DNA from: Paraburkholderia fungorum
GTDB taxonomy: Bacteria; Pseudomonadota; Gammaproteobacteria; Burkholderiales; Burkholderiaceae
Direction: 5' to 3'
DNA: 64,000 nucleotides
Assembly (NCBI RefSeq): GCF_902833645.1
Contig: NZ_CADFGE010000003.1
Span: 248,001-312,000 of the forward strand
Shown here one piece after another: positions 16,777 through 24,549 of this stretch; the stretch's first letter is position 1, and each line of letters opens with the position of its first letter. The translations under genes were made by a program, and so were the position numbers. The notes beneath the pieces are model-generated. The model was not told the DNA's origin and searched no databases. It saw only the letters and a program-made list of their open reading frames with translations.

Positions 16777-17113
16777 CGCTTTTCCCCTGTTCCTGAGGAC
16801 GTACCGGACAAGGCCAGCACGCCATTGACTTCATCGACAAAACTGCGCCATTCGCTTCGCATCTCCGCCAGACTGTTGCGGCCCGCCGCTGTCAGCGAGT
16901 AATACTTGCGCGGCGGCCCCGAGCTGGACTCCACGAAATACGTCGACACCATGCCTCGGCTTGCAAGCGGCGCATCAGCGGGTAGATCGTGCCCTCGCTG
17001 ATTTCCATGGTTTCCGAGAGCGTCGAGACGAGCTCGTAGGCGTAGCTGTCGCCGCCGGCGAGGACAGCCAACACGCACATGTCGAGGGTTCCCTTCTTGA
17101 TCTGCGTTTTCAT
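16773..17113 (-). pseudogene. PadR-family regulator with a single frameshift
   Basis: ATG 17113 starts MKTQIKKGTLDMCVLAVLAG, then SYAYELVSTLSETMEISEGT and IYPLMRRLQAE, the complete PadR winged helix. At about 16953-16957 the frame is lost; one base less than expected (GAGGCATG in place of GAGGGCATG) joins LQAE to the continuing MVSTYFVESSSGPPRKYYSL and TAAGRNSLAEMRSEW in another frame, ending at 16773. Restoring one base gives a normal PadR of about 113 residues. The upstream operator is intact (17134-17163), so this may be recent decay or an assembly error. Confidence 0.75.
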
Positions 17114-17133
17114 TCAGTTCCATTACATATCAG

Positions 17134-17163
17134 TGTGCATAGCAAGGTACTGTTCTATGCACA
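17134..17163. promoter_or_regulatory. Perfect inverted repeat TGTGCATAG-N12-CTATGCACA, PadR-type operator
   Basis: TGTGCATAG at 17134-17142 and CTATGCACA at 17155-17163, 9-bp perfect arms. It lies about 20 bp upstream of the padR start codon and between padR and the divergent permease operon. PadR proteins commonly repress themselves through ATGT/ACAT-type palindromes of this kind. Confidence 0.6.
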
Positions 17164-17203
17164 GGACGAGACTACCCTGCGATCATTCGCAGCATTAATA
17201 CAA

Positions 17204-17256
17204 AGGATTAGAAAACAGACTTGTACTTATTGTTTTTGGCTTCCGATAAAGGCACC
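17204..17256 (+). promoter_or_regulatory. 53-bp conserved element, copy A (upstream of the MHS permease operon)
   Basis: Begins AGGATTAGAA and ends CCGATAAAGGCACC. It aligns without gaps to 22284-22336 (about 38 of 53 identical), the region between the LysR gene and the M20 hydrolase operon. It ends about 60 bp before the permease start and is rich in T-N11-A spaced A/T tracts. Likely a shared promoter/LysR site. Confidence 0.6.
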
Positions 17257-17317
17257 AGGCCATGCGCGCAATGGCTGCGTTCATCCACTGCAACCGCCAT
17301 GCCCCAAGGAGAAACCC

Positions 17318-18670
17318 ATGACGTCCTATCGCCCCGCGGAGCCACCACCGCCTTCGGACAGCGCCCCCGCCAACATGAACCGGATCGCCGTAGCGAGTGT
17401 GATCGGCACGACCGTCGAGTGGTATGACCTGTTCGTTTTCGCCACCGCCTCGGCGCTCGTCTTCAACAAGGTGTTCTTTCCCGGCTTTGTGCCTCTCGTC
17501 GGCACCTTGCTGGCGTTCGGCACGTTCGCCTCCGCCTATCTGGCGCGAATTGTCGGCGCCGCGCTGTTCGGGCATTTTGGCGACCGTCTCGGACGCAAGG
17601 CCATGCTGCTGGTCTCGCTCATCATCATGGGCGTTGCGACGTTCTCGATTGGCCTGCTGCCGAACTACGCGTCGATCGGAATCTGGGCGCCCATTCTGCT
17701 GCTCACCTTGCGCGTCATCCAAGGACTCGCGCTCGGCGGAGAGTGGGGCGGCGCCGTGCTGATGGCCGTGGAACACGCCCCGGCCAACAAGCGTGGACTG
17801 TATGGTTCGTGGGTGCAGATCGGTGTGCCCGCCGGCACCCTGATCGCCAATCTGGCGTTTCTGGTCAGCAATGCCATGCTGTCGAACGAAGCCCTGCTTT
17901 CGTGGGGCTGGCGTATTCCGTTTCTCGCGAGCGCGTTGCTTGTGGGGGTCGGTCTGTATATCCGCCTGAATACGTCGGAGACGCCGTCTTTTCGCAAGGT
18001 CAAGGAAGCGGACGCTCAGGTCAAACTGCCGATCGCCGAAGTACTCACGCGCTACTGGAAGCAGGTTCTGCTCGGCGGCATCGCGACCATGTCGACGGGT
18101 ACCTCGTTCAACCTGATCGTTGCCTTCGGGCTCACCTATGGCACGCAGACTCTTGGCTTTTCGCGTAACGCGATGCTCTCGATTGCCTTGATTGCCTGCG
18201 CGCTCTGTATCGTGTTGTTGCCGGCGTTCGGCAAGCTCTCCGATATCGTGGGCCGCAAGCCGGTGATTATCGGCGGCATCGTCGCGGAAGCCCTGCTCGC
18301 TTTTCCGCTTTTCTGGCTGCTGGATACGCGCGAATTTTCGTTTGCATTGCTCGGCTATCTGCTGATGATGACCGCCTTTGCGGCCAACTACGGCCCTATC
18401 GCCACCTTCCTCGCCGAGTTGTTCGGTACCGAGGTGCGCTACTCCGGTCTCTCGGTGAGCTATATGCTGTCCGGACTGCTCGGCAGCGCGGCTACGCCGA
18501 TTGTCACCACGGCACTGCTGTCCGCCACCGGCCGCGGTTCGTCGGTAGCGTGGTACATGATGGGCTCGGCGGCCGTCTCGGTCATCGCGCTCCTGCTGCT
18601 CACGGAGACGCTGCGCCGCGATATCTCGTCGACGGCGCGCGCCCGTGCCGCCACGGCGAGCCTTTCGTGA
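17318..18670 (+). CDS. MFS permease, metabolite:H+ symporter (MHS) family
   Basis: A 450-residue, 12-helix transporter of the ShiA/KgtP/ProP-like MHS group. Signatures: ASVIGTTVEWYDLFVFATAS at helix 1, GHFGDRLGRKAML at loop 2-3, LGGEWGGAVLMAVEHAP in helix 5 and LSWGWRIPFLASALL at helix 6. ATG 17318 has AAGGAG 8 bp upstream. It heads a four-gene operon with an RraA-like protein, class II aldolase and hydroxyacid dehydrogenase. It should import the organic acid that the operon degrades; a second MHS permease lies at 24550-25860. Confidence 0.88.
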   Translation: MTSYRPAEPPPPSDSAPANMNRIAVASVIGTTVEWYDLFVFATASALVFNKVFFPGFVPLVGTLLAFGTFASAYLARIVGAALFGHFGDRLGRKAMLLVSLIIMGVATFSIGLLPNYASIGIWAPILLLTLRVIQGLALGGEWGGAVLMAVEHAPANKRGLYGSWVQIGVPAGTLIANLAFLVSNAMLSNEALLSWGWRIPFLASALLVGVGLYIRLNTSETPSFRKVKEADAQVKLPIAEVLTRYWKQVLLGGIATMSTGTSFNLIVAFGLTYGTQTLGFSRNAMLSIALIACALCIVLLPAFGKLSDIVGRKPVIIGGIVAEALLAFPLFWLLDTREFSFALLGYLLMMTAFAANYGPIATFLAELFGTEVRYSGLSVSYMLSGLLGSAATPIVTTALLSATGRGSSVAWYMMGSAAVSVIALLLLTETLRRDISSTARARAATASLS

Positions 18671-18691
18671 AGGCCTGCTATGGAGCCTGTT

Positions 18692-19375
18692 ATGGAAACG
18701 GAAAAGATCTCGCTCATGCCAGCCACCGCGGAATCATCGTTGCTGCGCAGCCTTGAAGCCGTCAGCTTCCCGACGCTCGGGCATTTTCTGGAGAACGGCT
18801 TCGCGGATCATCGCCTGCGCGCGATGGTCCCCAACGTGAAGGTGATCGGCCGCGCGGTGACGCTCAAGCTGCTGTCGCCCGACGCCATTGCCGTGAACCG
18901 TGCGCTGTCGCAACTCGAACCTGGCGACGTGCTGGTGATCGACATGAACGGTGACCACACGCATGCGCCGGTCGGCGCGGTCACGGCATGCGCGGCGCTC
19001 AACGCCGGCGCGCGCGGCGTGATCGTCGACGGCGTGGTGACCGATCTCATCGAACTACGCGGCACGGGGCTGCCGGTGTTCGCGCGAGGCACCTCTTTAC
19101 TGACGACCAAGAAACGCGACACGGCGTCGAGTCTGTTCGACGAACCGGTGGCGTGCGGCGGGATCATGGTGCGCCCGGGCGACATCGTGCTGGCCGACGA
19201 CAACGGCGTGCTGTTCGCGCCCGCACCGGCACTCGCCGCGGTGATCGACCTCGCGCTCGCGTCCGATCGCGCGGAGCCCACGATCCTTGCCCGGCTTAAC
19301 GCCAAAGAACCGGTCCACGAGGTTCTGCAATGCTTCATGCCGGCAAATATTCGCGCCGCTAATGATCAGCATTAG
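18692..19375 (+). CDS. RraA-family protein lacking the aldolase arginine
   Basis: A 227-residue member of the RraA / dimethylmenaquinone methyltransferase-named family. It has the glycine-rich region VLVIDMNGDHTHAPVGAVTA and DGVVTDLIELRGTGLPVFAR. In aldolases such as LigK the last motif reads D-G-x-x-R-D; here the Arg is Thr while the metal-binding Asp is kept. It may therefore be a decarboxylase or hydrolase variant, or a binding protein. ATG 18692 has GGAG 6 bp upstream. It sits between the MHS permease and the class II aldolase, so it likely acts on the imported acid. Confidence 0.75.
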   Translation: METEKISLMPATAESSLLRSLEAVSFPTLGHFLENGFADHRLRAMVPNVKVIGRAVTLKLLSPDAIAVNRALSQLEPGDVLVIDMNGDHTHAPVGAVTACAALNAGARGVIVDGVVTDLIELRGTGLPVFARGTSLLTTKKRDTASSLFDEPVACGGIMVRPGDIVLADDNGVLFAPAPALAAVIDLALASDRAEPTILARLNAKEPVHEVLQCFMPANIRAANDQH

Positions 19376-19477
19376 AACAATGAAATTGACGGATACTGGC
19401 ACGCTAACGAACACTACGTGCGCGACATATAGCGATCCAGCCACATACAGCAAGTGAGACTTTCGGAGACTTCTGCA

Positions 19478-20281
19478 ATGCAATCCACGCCAACATCCGA
19501 TCGCATAAGCGACAAACAGGCGCCGCTGGGCACCGAACAGCAGGTACGGGAGGAACTGGCGGCGCTGTACCGGCTGGCCGCGCACTTCCGCATGACCGAC
19601 ATGATCGACACGCATATCACGGCGCGCCTGCCCGGCTCGCCGGGCGAGCCGCCGGCATTTCTGATCAACCGCTATGGTGTGCTGTTCCATGAGATGCGCG
19701 CGTCGGACCTCGTGAAGATCGATCATCTCGGCAACGTCATCGACGAACGCGCGCGCAGCGAGCCCGCGCTGTTTCGCGTGAACGCCGCCGGGTTCACGAT
19801 TCATTCCGCCATTCACGCCGCGCGCGACGACCTGCATTTCGTGATCCATACGCATACGGCTGCCGGCACAGCGGTATCGGCGCAAGAACAGGGGCTGCTG
19901 CCGATCAGTCAGCATGCGCTGAAGTTCTACGGCAAGCTCGCCTACCACGACTACGAAGGCATCGCGCTCGAACTCGGCGAGCGCGAGCGTCTGGTGCGCG
20001 ATCTCGGTTCCTGCAAGGCGATGATTCTGCGCAATCACGGCCTGCTGGCGGCCGGCGCCACGGCAGCCGAAGCCTTCCACGAGATCTATTTCCTCGAGCG
20101 GGCCTGCCAGGCGCAAATTCAGGCGCTGGCCGGCGGCAGCGCGCTGCGCATTCCACCGCGGGAAGTGTGCGAGTTGACCGCGAGCCAGTTTTCCCGCGCA
20201 GACTCCGCGGAAATTGCGGAGCTGGCGTGGCGCGCGGCATTACGGCTGATCGACGATCCGCAATCCGACTACCGCAACTAG
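19478..20281 (+). CDS. Class II aldolase/adducin family protein
   Basis: A 267-residue zinc aldolase of the FucA/AraD fold. The metal-binding motif IHTHTAAGTAVSAQ gives two of the His ligands and LRNHGLLAAG gives the third; DMIDTHITARLPG near residue 45 fits the N-terminal region. Compared with sugar-phosphate aldolases, family members in this branch often act on non-phosphorylated acids or as decarboxylases. ATG 19478 follows CGGAG. It lies in an operon with an RraA-like protein upstream and a hydroxyacid dehydrogenase 22 bp downstream, which suggests that the cleavage product is an oxo-acid that the dehydrogenase reduces. Confidence 0.85.
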   Translation: MQSTPTSDRISDKQAPLGTEQQVREELAALYRLAAHFRMTDMIDTHITARLPGSPGEPPAFLINRYGVLFHEMRASDLVKIDHLGNVIDERARSEPALFRVNAAGFTIHSAIHAARDDLHFVIHTHTAAGTAVSAQEQGLLPISQHALKFYGKLAYHDYEGIALELGERERLVRDLGSCKAMILRNHGLLAAGATAAEAFHEIYFLERACQAQIQALAGGSALRIPPREVCELTASQFSRADSAEIAELAWRAALRLIDDPQSDYRN

Positions 20282-20303
20282 GCCCGCTTTCCGATTCAAC
20301 GCA

Positions 20304-21230
20304 ATGACCAAACTTGTTCTGATGAGCCGTGACTACGACATGTCACATCTGGTGCAGCCGATTCAGGACGCGGCTCCCGACCTCGACGTCGTGATGCACG
20401 GCGAGCAATCCGCCGGCGATGCGGAAATCGCCGTGTGCTGGAATCCACCGGCCGGCGCGCTGGCAGCGCTGCCGAAACTACGGCTCGTGCATAGCATCGC
20501 CGCGGGCGTCGACAACATTCTGTCGGACCCTGCCCTGCCTGCCGTGCCGCTATGCCGGGTCGTCGATCCGCAACACGCACGCGGAATGAGCGAATTCGTT
20601 ACGTGGGGCGTGCTGCACTTTCATCGTCAACTCGACCGCGTGCTCGCCAATCAGCGTCTCGACCGCTGGTTTCGCCACGACCAGCGCGATGCGTCCGAAT
20701 GCGCGGTGGGCGTCATGGGACTCGGCGAAATCGGCAGCCGCGTCGCGACGGACCTGCAGCGTTTCGGTTTCGCGGTGCGCGGCTGGGCGCGTAAGCCCCG
20801 TGAGCTTCCCGGCGTAACGACCTTCGCCGGTCCCGAGCAATTCAAGCCATTTCTCGAGGGGACCGACATCCTCGTGTGCCTTCTGCCTCTCACGCCCGAA
20901 ACCCGCTGGATTCTCAACGCGAATACCTTTGAACACCTGCGGCCGGGCGCGAAACTGATTCACGTTGGCCGCGGCGAGCATCTGGTGCCAGCGGATCTGA
21001 TCGCGGCACTCACGGGCGGACAGATCGGCGGTGCGATCGTCGACGTGTTCCCGACCGAACCGTTACCGCCTGAAGATCATTTATGGCGCGCGCCGAATCT
21101 GATCGTGACGCCTCACATGGCGTCGGTCGCAAGCTCGGCGACGATCGGCGCGCAAGTGGCGCACAACGCACGCAGGCTGATCCGCGGCGAACCGCTGCAT
21201 AACCTGGTCGACGTCACGCGCGGTTATTGA
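20304..21230 (+). CDS. D-2-hydroxyacid dehydrogenase, GhrA-like
   Basis: A 308-residue NAD(P)-dependent reductase similar to glyoxylate/hydroxypyruvate reductase A. The Rossmann motif is MGLGEIGSRVATDL; the catalytic set is Arg in LIHVGRGEHLV, Glu in DVFPTEPLPPEDHLW and His in VTPHMASVAS. A lid segment LPLTPETRWILNANTFEHL is typical. Likely reduces glyoxylate, hydroxypyruvate or a similar 2-oxoacid made by the preceding enzymes. It ends the plus-strand operon and faces the LysR gene. Confidence 0.85.
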   Translation: MTKLVLMSRDYDMSHLVQPIQDAAPDLDVVMHGEQSAGDAEIAVCWNPPAGALAALPKLRLVHSIAAGVDNILSDPALPAVPLCRVVDPQHARGMSEFVTWGVLHFHRQLDRVLANQRLDRWFRHDQRDASECAVGVMGLGEIGSRVATDLQRFGFAVRGWARKPRELPGVTTFAGPEQFKPFLEGTDILVCLLPLTPETRWILNANTFEHLRPGAKLIHVGRGEHLVPADLIAALTGGQIGGAIVDVFPTEPLPPEDHLWRAPNLIVTPHMASVASSATIGAQVAHNARRLIRGEPLHNLVDVTRGY

Positions 21231-21288
21231 GTGCGGTTATCGAACGGTCGTCGACCACGGTTATTGGGTTCGGCTGCCAGACGAAGCG

Positions 21289-22254
21289 CTAAAGTTCGGC
21301 GGCTTCCGTCTGGCCATCTATGAACACATTCAACGCATCGATAAACGCGGCTTCGGCCGTGCTCAGCTTGCGGTCCTGTGACCACAGCATGTAGATATCG
21401 AGGTCGGCCACGCCGCCGTCCGGCGGCAGCCTTTGCAAGCGGCCCTGAGCGATGTCGTCGCGCACCACGTGTTCCGGCAGGCAACCAATGCCGAAGCCCG
21501 CGAAGATGAAACGCCGCACCTCGGTCATGCTCGACGATGAGCCGACCACGCGCCCCGTAAAACCCATCTCGTCACGAAAGAATGTGAGTGGCGACATGTG
21601 GTCGCCCACCTTGTCGCCGGTGAAAGAGACGAATTTTTCGCCGGCCAGGTCGGCCAGCTGAATGTCGCTGCGTCCAAAGAGCGGATGATGACGTCCGCAG
21701 AAAAGTGCATACCGTTGCCGCAAAAACACGCGGCTGTCGAGCCGTTTGGGCAACGCGCGCCGCGGCGTCAGTCCCAGCGTTGCGGACTTTTGCTGGAGGC
21801 TGTTCACCACGTCGGCGCTGCGCATTTCCTGGCTTTCGAGTTCGATGCGCGGATACGTGCGATGGAACTCCGCAAGAAACGTGTCGTAAGCCGGAAAATC
21901 GATGCCGCTGACGGTGCTCACGCGCACCATGCCGGAGATATCGTGATCGCGATCCACCTCGGCAAGCGACAGGCGCGAGATCGTGCCGTACACGTCTTCA
22001 GCAATCTGTTTCACTTCGATACCGGCCTGCGTGACCTCGATACGCGGACCGTGGCGGTCTACGAGGCGCAACCCCAACTGCTCCTCAAGACGGCGCAACG
22101 CCTGGCTCACGGCAGGCTGCGTCAGATGCAAACGCGTTGCCGCGCGACTCACGCTGCCCTCTTTCGCAATGGCGAGAAAAGTCCGCAGCAGGTTCCAGTC
22201 AAGGCGGTCGTTCAGGTAAGTATCCGGGCGGTCTTTGCTCACGATGAGCCTCAC
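21289..22254 (-). CDS. LysR-type regulator, divergent from the M20 operon
   Basis: A 321-residue LysR protein. The helix-turn-helix is in LLRTFLAIAKEGSVSRAATR and LTQPAVSQALRRLEEQLGL; the effector domain runs from about residue 105 to 315. It is transcribed away from the M20 hydrolase gene, and the 53-bp element in the shared promoter (22284-22336) is repeated upstream of the permease operon at 17.2 kb. It is therefore the best candidate regulator for both operons. Confidence 0.88.
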   Translation of the reverse strand: MRLIVSKDRPDTYLNDRLDWNLLRTFLAIAKEGSVSRAATRLHLTQPAVSQALRRLEEQLGLRLVDRHGPRIEVTQAGIEVKQIAEDVYGTISRLSLAEVDRDHDISGMVRVSTVSGIDFPAYDTFLAEFHRTYPRIELESQEMRSADVVNSLQQKSATLGLTPRRALPKRLDSRVFLRQRYALFCGRHHPLFGRSDIQLADLAGEKFVSFTGDKVGDHMSPLTFFRDEMGFTGRVVGSSSSMTEVRRFIFAGFGIGCLPEHVVRDDIAQGRLQRLPPDGGVADLDIYMLWSQDRKLSTAEAAFIDALNVFIDGQTEAAEL

Positions 22255-22283
22255 TGTTCACATCATCCACGAAAATTATACTG

Positions 22284-22336
22284 AGGATTAGAATTAGAAA
22301 TTAGACTTATCATTTTTGATTACCGATAAAGGCATC
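22284..22336 (+). promoter_or_regulatory. 53-bp conserved element, copy B (LysR / M20 divergent promoter)
   Basis: Begins AGGATTAGAA and ends CCGATAAAGGCATC, aligning gap-free with 17204-17256. It contains three ATTAGA-like repeats at 22288, 22294 and 22301 region, and lies between the divergent LysR and hydrolase genes. Confidence 0.6.
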
Positions 22337-22383
22337 ACGACGAACCCGACGTGGCGATTGCGCCGCGGCTTCAGGAGTATGTG

Positions 22384-23616
22384 ATGCTAAAAATCAATGG
22401 TGAGCGGCTCTGGACGAGCCTGATGAACATGGCCGCCGTCGGCGCCACGCCCGCGGGCGGTGTGCGGCGCCTCGCGCTGACTGAGCAGGACGCGGCCGGC
22501 CGGGCGCTTTTTTCGCAATGGTGCGTCGAAGCCGGGCTCACGATGTCGGTCGACAAGGTGGGCAATCTCTTCGCGCGGCGCGCCGGCAAACGCAACGACG
22601 CGGCACCCGTCGCGAGTGGGAGCCACCTCGACACCCAGCCGGAAGGTGGCCGCTTCGACGGAGTCTACGGCGTGCTCGCCGCGCTCGAAGTCGTCCGCAC
22701 GCTGAACGATGCGGACATTCAAACCGAGAAGCCCATCGAGATCGTCGTATGGACCAACGAGGAAGGCGCGCGCTTCACGCCGGCCATGCTCGGATCGGCG
22801 GCCTTCACCGCCGTCATGCCGCTCGCGCAGGCGCTGAACACGCGCGACGCCAGCGGCACCTCGGTCGAACAGGCATTGCAAACCACCGGCTACGCCGGCA
22901 CGCGCGCCGTGCCCGGCATCGTCTTCGACGCCTATTTCGAAGCGCACATCGAACAGGGGCCCGTGCTCGAGGAGAGCGGCGTGCCGATCGGCGTCGTGAC
23001 AGGTGGCCAGGCAATTCGCTGGCTCGACGTGCGCGTGCGTGGCCAGGCGGCGCATGCGGGCACGACGCCGATGCAGTACCGCCGCGATGCGCTGTTCGCG
23101 AGCGCGGAAATGGCTGCGGAACTGGAGCGCATCGCAGCGGAGTTCTTCCCGCTGGGCCTCGCCACCATCGGCGAATTGCAGATACGCAACGCCTCGCGCA
23201 ACACCATTGCCGCCGACCTGACCTTCACCGTGGACCTGCGGCACCCGGACGACGCACTCATCGGCAACATGGAAACAGCGCTGCGCGAACGCTTCGACGC
23301 GATTGCGAAGCGCCGCCGCCTGACGGTCGAAATTGGACAGCACTGGGTCAGCCCTGCCACGCCGTTCGACCCGCAGTGCATTGCGGCTGTCAGCAACGCG
23401 GTGGAGGCGCTGGATTATCCGCATCAGCGCATCATCAGTGGCGCCGGGCACGATGCGATCCATCTCGCCAAACATTGTCCGACGGCGATGATCTTCATCC
23501 CCTGTGTCGACGGTCTGAGCCATAACGAAGCCGAAGACGCGTTGCCGGAAGACGTCAGACGGGGCACGGATGTACTGCTTCACGCGATGCTGGCACGCGC
23601 CGGACAAGCCGCATGA
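22384..23616 (+). CDS. M20-family N-carbamoyl-amino-acid hydrolase / allantoate amidohydrolase-like enzyme
   Basis: A 410-residue binuclear metal amidase of the hydantoinase/carbamoylase group. Metal ligands are visible in GSHLDTQPEGGRFDGVYG, WTNEEGARFTPAMLGS (Glu pair) and EAHIEQGPVLEE; the dimer-domain His is in GQAAHAGTTPMQYRRDALF, and the last His in ISGAGHDAIHLAK. Members hydrolyse N-carbamoyl amino acids, allantoate or ureidoglycolate-type amides. ATG 22384 has AGGAG 6 bp upstream. Its stop overlaps the next start (ATGA), coupling it to a CitE/HpcH-type lyase. Confidence 0.85.
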   Translation: MLKINGERLWTSLMNMAAVGATPAGGVRRLALTEQDAAGRALFSQWCVEAGLTMSVDKVGNLFARRAGKRNDAAPVASGSHLDTQPEGGRFDGVYGVLAALEVVRTLNDADIQTEKPIEIVVWTNEEGARFTPAMLGSAAFTAVMPLAQALNTRDASGTSVEQALQTTGYAGTRAVPGIVFDAYFEAHIEQGPVLEESGVPIGVVTGGQAIRWLDVRVRGQAAHAGTTPMQYRRDALFASAEMAAELERIAAEFFPLGLATIGELQIRNASRNTIAADLTFTVDLRHPDDALIGNMETALRERFDAIAKRRRLTVEIGQHWVSPATPFDPQCIAAVSNAVEALDYPHQRIISGAGHDAIHLAKHCPTAMIFIPCVDGLSHNEAEDALPEDVRRGTDVLLHAMLARAGQAA

Positions 23617-24518
23617 ACACCCGTCAAGCGGTGCGTGCGCCGGGCGTGCGGCGTACATGGCTCTTCGTACCCGGCAACAATGCGGCGGCCCACGCCGCTG
23701 CGCTGCGCAGCGGCGCCGACGCTGTGGTCGCCGACCTGGAAGAGATGACCTCGCCACAGGAGCGGCCTCAAGCACGCGAGCGCATTGTCATGCTGCTGCG
23801 CGAAGCAGCCGGCGACGGCATATTCGCCTCGGTACGGATCAACACACTGGAACACGACGGCCATGCCGATCTCGCAGGCATCATGCCCGGCAAGCCACGG
23901 GCAATCTTTCTGCCGCACGCGCAAAGCACGGCCCAACTGGCCGCGCTCGACGATGCGCTCGCCGTCATCGAGCGCAAGCTGGGTATTCCGGCGGGCTCGA
24001 CGGAGGTGGTTCCAGTTATCGAATCCGCGCAGGGTCTGGTCAATCTGGGCGCGCTGCTGCACGTGGGAGCACGCATAAAGTGCTGCATGCTCGCGGTCGA
24101 GGACCTCGCGGCAAATCTCGGCGCACGCCGCACGCCTGGCGGCAACGAACTGCTTTACGCACGCAGCCGCTTTCTGATCGAGTGCGTTGCGGCCGGTTGC
24201 GTGCCGATCGATCTCCCTTGTACGTACCGCTCAGCACAGGTGCTCGAGCAGGACCTGGACATCTCCACGCAACTCGGCTTCGCTTCGAAAAGCGTCGTGT
24301 TTGCCGAGCATGTGCCGGCGATTCACCGTGCGCTGACACCCTCGACGGAAGACGTGCGGGCGGCGCATGCGCTGATCGACGCGCATACCGCCCAGCAGGC
24401 GAATCCGTCTGCCGCTGATGGCTCGATATGGATCGACTACCCGGAGCGCAATAACGCGCAACGCCTGATCGCCCGTGACGCCCTGCTGCGCGCCTTCGAC
24501 GACGGCCGCAACGGGTAG
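23613..24518 (+). CDS. HpcH/HpaI aldolase / CitE-like lyase
   Basis: A 301-residue TIM-barrel enzyme of the CitE / malyl-CoA lyase group. Typical motifs: RTWLFVPGNNAAAHAAALRS at the N-terminus, GADAVVADLEEMTSP with the Mg-binding acid, the SVRINTL arginine, PVIESAQGLVNLGALL with the second Mg-binding Glu and the Asp of MLAVEDLAANLG. It could cleave a malyl-CoA- or citramalyl-CoA-like compound or a free hydroxy acid. Coupled with the M20 hydrolase and followed after 31 bp by an MHS permease. Confidence 0.82.
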   Translation: MNTRQAVRAPGVRRTWLFVPGNNAAAHAAALRSGADAVVADLEEMTSPQERPQARERIVMLLREAAGDGIFASVRINTLEHDGHADLAGIMPGKPRAIFLPHAQSTAQLAALDDALAVIERKLGIPAGSTEVVPVIESAQGLVNLGALLHVGARIKCCMLAVEDLAANLGARRTPGGNELLYARSRFLIECVAAGCVPIDLPCTYRSAQVLEQDLDISTQLGFASKSVVFAEHVPAIHRALTPSTEDVRAAHALIDAHTAQQANPSAADGSIWIDYPERNNAQRLIARDALLRAFDDGRNG

Positions 24519-24549
24519 GGCCGGCCAACATTAGTCAACAGGATTCCCC

